A stretch of 14,175 nt of DNA from SIG607 sp045590395. GTDB lineage: Bacteria > Bacillota > Clostridia > Oscillospirales > Acutalibacteraceae. Location of the stretch: positions 1-14,175 of the forward strand of contig JAZNQX010000033.1 of the NCBI GenBank assembly GCA_045590395.1, read 5' to 3'. This document shows positions 6,678-13,423 of the stretch, piece after piece (the stretch's first letter is position 1; every line of letters starts with the position of its first letter). Below the pieces are notes generated by a model. That model was not told the DNA's origin. It did not search any database and was given only the letters and a program-made list of their open reading frames with translations. Made by a program: the position numbers and the translations under genes.

Positions 6678-9600
6678 ATGAAAAGGTTTAATAAAATACT
6701 GGCAGTTATTATAAGTGTTTTACTTATAATTCCCGTAGTGCCGCTACAAGCGGAGGAAGGTGCCGTTCCCTCACTTACCCTGAACAGCGCTTATAATGTT
6801 ACAGGATATGCAGAGGTTACATTTACCCCTACCGAAACTGCACTGTATGAGGTGTATACCTTAAGTACCGACTATGTTGATACGGTTATCAATGTTTATG
6901 CCGCAGATGATACACACCTTGGCTCAGACGAATGCTCGGGTGAGTATGGTAATGCCACTTTGATTTTACCATTGTCTGCAGGAGCAACTTATAAGATTTG
7001 CGTGGACAGCCGTTATAGCAGTGAGGCTGTTTATGAGCTTTATGTTAAAAAAGATTCTGATATAAATGCAATAGATGCATCACTTTCTACGCCTTATATT
7101 GTAAATATAGATACCGAAGGTAAAAAGGTTTACTATAAATTTGTGCCCGAGGAAAGTAATGCTTATAAGCTTTATGCATCAAACTATTCCGAGCATTACG
7201 ATACTTACGGAATACTTTATGATTCATCATTTATGCCTATAATCGAAAATGATGACAAAGATGGCGTTAATTTCGGTATAAATTATCCCCTGAATGCTGG
7301 AGAAACATATTATATTTGCACTCATTTGCTGCACGAATATCAGACCGGCCAATTTGTCTTCAGGATAGATGTGGCCACACCGCCCGAAGAAATAAATATT
7401 ATAAGCACCGATAACACAGATGTTTTTTATGAGGGAGAAATCGGCAATTTTGAGTGTGAAATTGCCCCGGAAGATGCCCACGGCGGTATTACCTGGTCAA
7501 TAGTTGGTGACCAGAGCACTGCAAAGGTTGGCGGTGTTGATGACCTTGCAAATACCTGCCAGATAGAATTCATAAGTGCCGGTACCACCACTATAAAGGC
7601 TACTGCTTATAACGGTGTATCTGATACTTATACAATTGAGGTGCTGGATGTACCTGTTAACCCCATTTCTTTAGAAACAGAGATTACCGTTGACCCCACT
7701 GTTACAGGCGGAAATGCATATTTCAGCTTCACACCAAGTGAGAGCGGACACTTCGTCTTTGCCTCAAGCGGTGCTTATGCCACAGGCGCTGAGATACTGG
7801 AGTACGATGAAAGTCTGCAAAGTTATGCATACATTGGCAGTGATTCCAGTTATTCGAAAGATAACTATAATTTTAAAATAGAAGTATATCTTCAAGCAGG
7901 TGTTGAATATTTATTAAAGGTAAAAAGCTACTGTGATACTAATTATAAGGTAGCTATAGCACCCGAAACCAATGCTACAGATGTTGAAATATACTGCAAA
8001 AGCGGTTTTGAGGGTGCCGTTTTCCATACTAAATATTTTTATGCCGAAACTGTGCCTTTCTATGCTGTAGAAGATATGGAATCCGATGTGGAATGGGAAA
8101 GCAGTAATGAAGATGTTGTAGATATATTCAAATGGGATGGTGAAGCAGACCTTGAGGGTATAGGTACAGCAGATATTACTGTAAAAATTGACGATACAGA
8201 TATTAGCGATACCAAAACTGTTACCGTAACCGGCGGCGAGAGCATTACTGTAGGTGAAACCTATCCTACAACTATATCTGAAGAAGAGGGTCTGGTTGTA
8301 TATAACTTTACCCCCGAAACAACCGGAAATTACAAATTCTATTCGGTAGGCGACTACGATACTAATGCTACACTGTATGATGCTAACTTTAATGAGATTG
8401 ATTATAGTGATGAAGAAGAAGGTAGCAATTTTGGTATCAATATTGAACTTACAGCAGGAAATACATACTACTATGTAGTAGGTATGTTTAACTGGGAAGA
8501 GGCTTCTACCTTTGATGTTAAATTGGAGCAGGCTCTTTCTATAACCGAAATGAATATTCTGACACCGCCTGACAGAACCGAGTACATAGAGGGCTATTTT
8601 GAGGACTTTTTCAGCATAACCGGTGTACGCCTTGAAATAAAATGGTCTGATAACAGCATAGATTTCTGGTCATATCAGACTCAGGAGGAAGTAAACGGCG
8701 AGAGAGTTTATTTCTCTGCCGTTGAAGAGAACGGTACAGGCTATATCAGCTTTACCTGTGCAGGCTTTGAGAAAAAATACTATGTTACCATAAATGAAAA
8801 CACCATAGAGAGTATTGAGCTTATTAAGCCTACCGAAGACGTGTATATTGAAAACAGCGGCGGAACTATGGTTCCCGGTATGAACGGCGAGTATTACTAC
8901 TATAACGCCAATATGCCCCGTGATGCTAAAATAAAAATAAACTACAGCGATAAGCCGAGTGTTGAAGCATATGTGGGTGACTATGTTGACGGATACATTA
9001 TAAGCTGGGATTCCAATCAGATGAACGACCCCTGGCAACTGGGTGAAAATGATACATACATCTACTATCTTGACAACTCCGTGCGAATGGGCGTAAATGT
9101 AGTAAACTCTCCTGTCAGCAGTATTGAAATTACTAACAATTTTGAAATCACAATAATGGAAAACGGTAACGGAAGTGAATACAGCTCTTTCCGCTACGAT
9201 TATTACGCTTTCTTAAAAGATGCTGAAATTAAGGTTAACCTTGTTGCAGGCGGAACAGAGTATATCTCTTTTGACAAATGGGGCGAAAAAGAGGTTAGTT
9301 TTAGTGACGACCAAGACTTTACCCCTTGGATAAAGGGCGGAGAAAATTATATAACCGTTGAATACATGGGACGCACAACAACAATACCCGTAAACATTGT
9401 GGATAATACTGTTGACAGAGTTGAGGTCAGCGGTCTGCCCGAGCTTAATATAACCTTTGGTGATATTGACTTCGGTTATGTTTATGACGGCGTATACTAT
9501 GTGTATCTTCCTGAGAGCATTCTTAACCAGATGAGCTTTACCGTATACTTTACCGACAGACCGAGTGTAACCTATAATTATACTGACGATGATGATTACG

Positions 9601-10445
9601 GAACCTACGACGGATATTATTTATACAGAGATGAGTGTGGAGTAGAATCTCCCGGAAATTATAATATTGAATTTACCCTTATGGGTTATACCTTTAAAGT
9701 TCCCGTAACCATTAATGACAGCTTGGCAGAAGGCATAGAAATTGTTGAACTGCCCAATAAGCTTGAATTTGTAGAATTCCCCGATGTAGAAGGGCTCAAG
9801 GTAAAGCTTACCTATGACGGCGGAAATACAAAGACTATTACTGCCACAAATACTAATACTTCTTATGTACTCGATAATATGCTGGGCGGCGTGGTTGCAG
9901 TAATTGAAGACGGTGATTTCAAAGTTTTCGTAACTTATGATTACGAGCTTGAAAAGTTTGTTGCTGCCTACGAGGTTGTTTCTGCCGAAATAAACGGTCT
10001 TTCTGAAGATGACAGGGTTATGACCGATATAGAGTTTGATGTTATTAATCCTGATATCGACGATAGTAAAATAACAGTTACCTTTGAAAATACCTCTACA
10101 AAGCAGCTTACCTTGGAACTTTTGGGAACTAAGGACTGGGGCGTAGCATTGGAAGGCGTGGTAAGAACCGAGCTTGGTATTCACTACTGCTATATTGAAA
10201 CGGTTACTGAAGAAGATAAAGTCGCCAAATATTTCTATATTTTTGATAAATACGAGCGTATTGATGCAGTTGCAGGCGATGTAGACGGCGACGGAAAGGT
10301 TAATACTACCGACCTTGCTAAGTTAAAACTTTATCTTGCAGGTGCAAGTTCGAATATAGACTTTAATGGTGCTGATATGGACGGTAAAGACGGAGTTAAT
10401 ACCACAGACCTTGCACTCTTAAAACTTTATCTCGCAGGCGCGTAA
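6678..10445 (+). CDS. Secreted multidomain PPC/Ig-like repeat protein with C-terminal type I dockerin
   Basis: A 1255-residue exported protein. Residues 1-25 form a signal peptide (KR, hydrophobic core IISVLLIIPVV, likely cleavage after LQA). Four PPC-like beta-sandwich modules follow, near 31-125, 133-233, 328-428 and 522-617. They are recognised by the FTP-x(4-5)-Y/F strand, a LYD-type turn and the L-x-AG-x-T/E-YY closing strand. Bacterial Ig-like modules (group 2-like) sit between them at about 236-324 and 430-519. From about 620 to 1100, five modules of roughly 85-105 residues resemble Ig-like group 3 (for example TPPDRTEYIEG...GVRLEIKWSD), and another beta-rich module precedes the dockerin (1199-1255). 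The dockerin has two calcium loops beginning at D1201 and D1233, both with NTTDL and LKLYLAG helices. I recognise no catalytic domain or cell-wall anchor. By established knowledge a dockerin binds a cohesin; none is encoded here, so a structural, adhesive or accessory role in an extracellular complex is inferred. The gene is a single transcription unit. Confidence 0.88.
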   Translation: MKRFNKILAVIISVLLIIPVVPLQAEEGAVPSLTLNSAYNVTGYAEVTFTPTETALYEVYTLSTDYVDTVINVYAADDTHLGSDECSGEYGNATLILPLSAGATYKICVDSRYSSEAVYELYVKKDSDINAIDASLSTPYIVNIDTEGKKVYYKFVPEESNAYKLYASNYSEHYDTYGILYDSSFMPIIENDDKDGVNFGINYPLNAGETYYICTHLLHEYQTGQFVFRIDVATPPEEINIISTDNTDVFYEGEIGNFECEIAPEDAHGGITWSIVGDQSTAKVGGVDDLANTCQIEFISAGTTTIKATAYNGVSDTYTIEVLDVPVNPISLETEITVDPTVTGGNAYFSFTPSESGHFVFASSGAYATGAEILEYDESLQSYAYIGSDSSYSKDNYNFKIEVYLQAGVEYLLKVKSYCDTNYKVAIAPETNATDVEIYCKSGFEGAVFHTKYFYAETVPFYAVEDMESDVEWESSNEDVVDIFKWDGEADLEGIGTADITVKIDDTDISDTKTVTVTGGESITVGETYPTTISEEEGLVVYNFTPETTGNYKFYSVGDYDTNATLYDANFNEIDYSDEEEGSNFGINIELTAGNTYYYVVGMFNWEEASTFDVKLEQALSITEMNILTPPDRTEYIEGYFEDFFSITGVRLEIKWSDNSIDFWSYQTQEEVNGERVYFSAVEENGTGYISFTCAGFEKKYYVTINENTIESIELIKPTEDVYIENSGGTMVPGMNGEYYYYNANMPRDAKIKINYSDKPSVEAYVGDYVDGYIISWDSNQMNDPWQLGENDTYIYYLDNSVRMGVNVVNSPVSSIEITNNFEITIMENGNGSEYSSFRYDYYAFLKDAEIKVNLVAGGTEYISFDKWGEKEVSFSDDQDFTPWIKGGENYITVEYMGRTTTIPVNIVDNTVDRVEVSGLPELNITFGDIDFGYVYDGVYYVYLPESILNQMSFTVYFTDRPSVTYNYTDDDDYGTYDGYYLYRDECGVESPGNYNIEFTLMGYTFKVPVTINDSLAEGIEIVELPNKLEFVEFPDVEGLKVKLTYDGGNTKTITATNTNTSYVLDNMLGGVVAVIEDGDFKVFVTYDYELEKFVAAYEVVSAEINGLSEDDRVMTDIEFDVINPDIDDSKITVTFENTSTKQLTLELLGTKDWGVALEGVVRTELGIHYCYIETVTEEDKVAKYFYIFDKYERIDAVAGDVDGDGKVNTTDLAKLKLYLAGASSNIDFNGADMDGKDGVNTTDLALLKLYLAGA
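10299..10441 (+). repeat. Dockerin-coding direct repeat (two 47-base units)
   Basis: Bases 10299-10345 and 10395-10441 match at 39 of 47 positions and encode the two dockerin half-repeats, whose residues differ only by one K to L change over 16. The two-fold duplication is the normal internal symmetry of type I dockerins, allowing dual binding modes in many family members. Confidence 0.85.
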
Positions 10446-10449
10446 ATTA

Positions 10450-10483
10450 AAATATCTTCGGGGAAACCCGAAGATATTTTTTT
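10450..10483 (+). terminator. Intrinsic terminator of the dockerin gene
   Basis: A perfect 13-base-pair stem (AAATATCTTCGGG at 10450-10462 with CCCGAAGATATTT at 10467-10479) is capped by a GAAA tetraloop and followed by a run of T residues to 10483. It begins 5 bases after the TAA stop and ends 8 bases before the next promoter's -35 box, isolating the dockerin gene from the prfA operon. Confidence 0.93.
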
Positions 10484-10490
10484 AAGTTTA

Positions 10491-10519
10491 TTGCTATATT
10501 GAGGAAAATATTGTATAAT
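10491..10519 (+). promoter_or_regulatory. Sigma-A-type promoter for the DUF951-prfA operon
   Basis: TTGCTA (10491-10496), a 17-base spacer and a perfect TATAAT (10514-10519) lie just after the preceding terminator. The first gene begins at 10552, with CGGAGG at 10539-10544 as ribosome site, so the leader is short. Confidence 0.72.
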
Positions 10520-10551
10520 AATATTAAATATGCAAAAGCGGAGGCAAAACT

Positions 10552-10737
10552 ATGGATGTAAGACTGAATGATGTTTTACAGATGAAGAAAAAACATCCTT
10601 GCGGAAACGATATGTTTACGGTGCTTCGAATAGGTATGGATTTTCGCATAAAATGCACAAAATGCGAAAGAGAAGTAATGCTTACCCGTATAGCGTGTGA
10701 GAAAAATATTAAGAAAATTATTCGTGAGGAAGAATAA
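10552..10737 (+). CDS. DUF951 family small protein
   Basis: A 61-residue basic protein of unknown function that fits the DUF951 family by its HPCG motif near the N-terminus, the LR-x-G-x-D-x(2)-IKC strand, the CxxC pair, VML-x-R, and the lysine-rich end. H15/C17 and C35/C38 could form a small metal site, with C49 as an extra cysteine. Zinc or nucleic-acid binding is a guess from residue pattern, not a known activity. It is the first gene of the operon, with CGGAGG 7 bases before the ATG, and its stop is only 3 bases before prfA, so the two are co-transcribed. The link to translation genes is contextual only. Confidence 0.85.
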   Translation: MDVRLNDVLQMKKKHPCGNDMFTVLRIGMDFRIKCTKCEREVMLTRIACEKNIKKIIREEE

Positions 10738-10740
10738 ACT

Positions 10741-11817
10741 ATGTTTGATAAATTGGAAGCGGCAGTAAGAAGATATGAGGAAATAGGCGTACTGCTGACT
10801 CGACCTGAAATAATAAACGATAATGAGCAGTATACAAAGCTTAGTAAAGAATACAGCCAGATGACGCCTATTGTTGAAAAATATAAGGAATATAGAGCCG
10901 CATCTGACAGCGAAAAGGAAGCCAGAGAACTGCTTGATGCAGGCGGTCTTGATAAGGACTTTAAAGAGCTTGTTGAAGAAGAATTTAAGGAATCAAGTAA
11001 AAATGTAAAGATTTTATCGGAAGAACTTAAAATTCTGCTTTTGCCTAAAGACCCTAACGACGATAAAAACGTTATTGTGGAAATAAGAGCAGGTGCCGGC
11101 GGTGAAGAATCAGCCCTTTTTGCAGGCTCACTTTTCAGAATGTACTCTATGTACGCTGAAAAAATGCGTTGGAATATTGAGATTATCAATGAAAGTGAAA
11201 CCGAGCTTGGCGGATATAAGGAAATTTCCTTTTCTATTGAGGGTGTGGGTGCTTATTCAAGAATGAAATTTGAAAGCGGTGTTCACCGTGTACAGCGTGT
11301 GCCCGATACCGAAACTCAGGGCCGTATTCATACCTCTACCACCACCGTTGCGGTACTTCCAGAGGCAGAGGAGGTTGAATTTGAGCTTGACCCCAAAGAC
11401 CTTAAAATTGATACCTTCAGAAGTAGCGGCGCAGGCGGACAGCATATTAATAAAACCTCCTCCGCTATACGTGTAACCCATTTGCCCACAGGTATGGTGG
11501 TTGAGTGTCAGGACGAGCGAAGCCAGTTTAAAAACAAGGATAAGGCATTAAAGGTACTGCGTTCCCGTCTTTACGAGCAGGCTCAGCGTGAGCAGGACGA
11601 GGCAATAGCCTCTGACAGAAAATCTCAGGTTGGTACAGGGGACAGAAGTGAGAGAATAAGAACCTATAACTTCCCCCAAGGCAGAGTTACCGACCACAGA
11701 ATAGGCCTTACCCTTTATAAAATTGAGCAGATAATGAACGGTGATATTGACGAGCTTGTTGATGCGCTTATTACCTATTACCGTGCCGAAATGCTTAAAA
11801 ACGAGGAAAACGCCTGA
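10741..11817 (+). CDS. prfA: Peptide chain release factor 1
   Basis: A 358-residue class I release factor of normal length that recognises UAA and UAG and triggers hydrolysis of peptidyl-tRNA in the ribosome. The catalytic GGQ is at 232-234, in GAGGQHINKTSSAIR. The codon-recognition tripeptide is P-D-T (188-190), in RVPDTETQGRIHTS. The P-x-T form identifies RF1, where RF2 has SPF, and no RF2-type programmed frameshift is present. The region 84-123 contains the conserved VEIRAGAGGEESALFA block. The ATG has GAGGA 10 bases upstream and lies 3 bases after the DUF951 stop. Its own stop shares one base with the next start (TGATGA). The RF methylase gene prmC, often adjacent in Bacillota, is not between prfA and the threonylcarbamoyl-AMP synthase here. 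Confidence 0.97.
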   Translation: MFDKLEAAVRRYEEIGVLLTRPEIINDNEQYTKLSKEYSQMTPIVEKYKEYRAASDSEKEARELLDAGGLDKDFKELVEEEFKESSKNVKILSEELKILLLPKDPNDDKNVIVEIRAGAGGEESALFAGSLFRMYSMYAEKMRWNIEIINESETELGGYKEISFSIEGVGAYSRMKFESGVHRVQRVPDTETQGRIHTSTTTVAVLPEAEEVEFELDPKDLKIDTFRSSGAGGQHINKTSSAIRVTHLPTGMVVECQDERSQFKNKDKALKVLRSRLYEQAQREQDEAIASDRKSQVGTGDRSERIRTYNFPQGRVTDHRIGLTLYKIEQIMNGDIDELVDALITYYRAEMLKNEENA

Positions 11818-12836
11818 TGAAGACAGAAAAGCTTTTTTTAGAAGCCGACAGAGAAAAGACGGTAAAATATGCGGCAGAGCTTTTAAAGGACGGAAAAATT
11901 GTTGCCGTGCCTACCGAAACCGTTTACGGTCTTGCCGCTTCTGCTAAAAATGCAGAGGCTATAAAGGCGGTTTTTACGGCAAAGGGCAGACCTCAGGATA
12001 ATCCCTTGATAGTTCATATAGACAGCATAGATATGCTGGAAAAGGTTGCAAAGGATATTCCAAAAAAGGCATATATCTGCGCCGAAAAATTCTGGCCTGG
12101 CCCCTTTACCATGGTGCTTGAGTCTTCAGGCTATGTGTGTAAAGAGGTTTCAGCAGGGCTTGATACCGTTGCTGTAAGAATGCCAAAAGATAAAGCTATC
12201 AGAGATATAATTTCTGAGGCAAATATACCTTTAGCGGCGCCCTCAGCCAATGTTTCGGGCTCACCAAGTCCCGTAACGGCAGAGCACGTTATTTCTGATT
12301 TAGACGGCAAAATTGACGCCGTTATAATGGGTGACAGATGCAGTGTAGGTGTGGAGTCAACGGTAGTTTCCATAACCGAAAAAAGCGCAAGACTGCTTCG
12401 CCCGGGTGCTGTTACTGTAGAAATGCTAAGAGAAATTTTCCCCGATATTGTTATTGATAAAGCAATTTTAGAGGAATGTGAAAAAGGGGAGAAGGTTGCT
12501 TCTCCGGGTATGAAGTATAAGCATTATTCCCCCGTTGCCGAGCTTTATCTTGTAGAGGGTGACAGTGAAAAATACTGTGACTTTGTAAATGCTAAAAATG
12601 ACGGCGCGGCAGTTTGCTTTACTGAAGATAAGCCTTTTATAAAGGTTAAAAGCTTTACCTTTGGAAATATGGAAAACGAGCAAAGTATGGCTTATGAGGT
12701 TTTTGAGGTGTTAAGACGCCTTGACAGTGATAACATAAAAAAAGCGTATGTACATGCGCCTTCAAAAAGCGGTGTGGGTCTTGCGGTTTATAACCGTCTT
12801 ATCCGCGCCTGCGCACATAGGGTGATAAGCTTATGA
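11817..12836 (+). CDS. tsaC: L-threonylcarbamoyladenylate synthase, Sua5/YwlC type
   Basis: A 339-residue two-domain enzyme that makes threonylcarbamoyl-AMP from threonine, bicarbonate and ATP, the first step of t6A37 tRNA modification. The YrdC-like catalytic domain covers about residues 12-205, with VPTETVYGL (31-39), KGRP (56-59) plus NPLIVH, PSANVSGSPSPV and the GVESTVV segment. A linker containing SPGMKYKHYSP (229-239) leads to the C-terminal Sua5 domain (about 240-339), which distinguishes this long form (YwlC/TsaC2) from the single-domain TsaC of E. coli. The start ATG at 11817 overlaps the prfA stop by one base, and the stop overlaps the coaE start (ATGA). Placement next to prfA is typical of Bacillota and groups it with translation functions. 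Confidence 0.95.
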   Translation: MKTEKLFLEADREKTVKYAAELLKDGKIVAVPTETVYGLAASAKNAEAIKAVFTAKGRPQDNPLIVHIDSIDMLEKVAKDIPKKAYICAEKFWPGPFTMVLESSGYVCKEVSAGLDTVAVRMPKDKAIRDIISEANIPLAAPSANVSGSPSPVTAEHVISDLDGKIDAVIMGDRCSVGVESTVVSITEKSARLLRPGAVTVEMLREIFPDIVIDKAILEECEKGEKVASPGMKYKHYSPVAELYLVEGDSEKYCDFVNAKNDGAAVCFTEDKPFIKVKSFTFGNMENEQSMAYEVFEVLRRLDSDNIKKAYVHAPSKSGVGLAVYNRLIRACAHRVISL

Positions 12837-13420
12837 AAAATATTATAGGTCTTACAGGTCCTACCGGGGCAGGTAAAAGCACTTTTTCGTCGGTTGCAGA
12901 GCAAAAAGGCTTTATGCTGATTGACTGTGATAAAATATCGCGGCATGTTACCGAAAAGGGCAGTGAGTGTTTAAAAAAATTGGCTGAAGAATTCGGCGAG
13001 GATATTTTAAATGACGGTGTTCTTGACAGAAAACTTTTAGCCAAAAGAGCATTTAGCCATAAGGAGAAAAAAGAAAAACTTGAAGAAATTATTTTTCCGT
13101 TTATACTAAACATTGTAATGGAAAAAATAAATAATGCGGAAAGTGATAACATTTTACTTGATGCACCGACCCTGTTTGAGAGCGGAATAGACGAAATGTG
13201 CGGTACTGTTGTAGCAATACTTTGCCCTATAGAAAAAAGAAGGGCAAGAATTATAAGTCGTGACGGTCTTAGCGCGGAACAGGCAGAAATTCGCCTTAGT
13301 GCAGGAAAGACTGACGACTTTTATAAAGACAGAGCAGATTTTGTGCTAAGTAGCGATACAGACGAGGCGGAATATATAACCGCTTGTAATGAGTTATTAG
13401 ATAAACTTTTGGAGGAATAG
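12833..13420 (+). CDS. coaE: Dephospho-CoA kinase
   Basis: A 195-residue P-loop kinase for the last step of coenzyme A synthesis, phosphorylating the 3' hydroxyl of dephospho-CoA. Walker A is GLTGPTGAGKST (6-17), followed by the D-x-D of the CoA domain as DCD (31-33), an LLDAPTLFESG segment corresponding to the family's D-x-PLLFE, and a basic RRARIISRDGLSAEQAEIR lid region. Two details are slightly unusual: LDAPTLFE replaces the common L-x-PLLFE, and RLSAGK stands where R-x-x-x-Q is usual. Length is a little below the family's roughly 200. The ATG overlaps the previous stop (ATGA), with AGGGTG 8 bases upstream. Identification as CoaE is firm at family level; the substitutions may only reflect lineage divergence. 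Confidence 0.92.
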   Translation: MKNIIGLTGPTGAGKSTFSSVAEQKGFMLIDCDKISRHVTEKGSECLKKLAEEFGEDILNDGVLDRKLLAKRAFSHKEKKEKLEEIIFPFILNIVMEKINNAESDNILLDAPTLFESGIDEMCGTVVAILCPIEKRRARIISRDGLSAEQAEIRLSAGKTDDFYKDRADFVLSSDTDEAEYITACNELLDKLLEE

Positions 13421-13423
13421 ATT

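Noticed and set aside
9621..10184. A 187-codon open frame on the minus strand inside the dockerin gene
   Set aside because: It is antisense to a continuous modular protein with clear domain repeats, is rich in Asn/Tyr/Ile as a mirror of the coding strand, and has no plausible promoter or family resemblance.
6678..10445. Dockerin gene as a recent horizontal insertion
   Set aside because: It stands alone between core operons, but has no flanking direct repeats, integrase, transposase or tRNA, and its codon use looks like that of its neighbours by eye; transfer is possible but not supported.
10524..11189. A 221-codon open frame on the minus strand opposite prfA and the DUF951 gene
   Set aside because: It lies wholly opposite well-identified genes, is extremely Ser/Leu-rich as expected from antisense of Glu/Lys-rich coding sequence, and has no recognisable domain.
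11827..11836. AAAAGCTTTT palindrome at the start of tsaC
   Set aside because: It is a 10-base A/T-rich palindrome inside coding sequence, too common to be called an operator.
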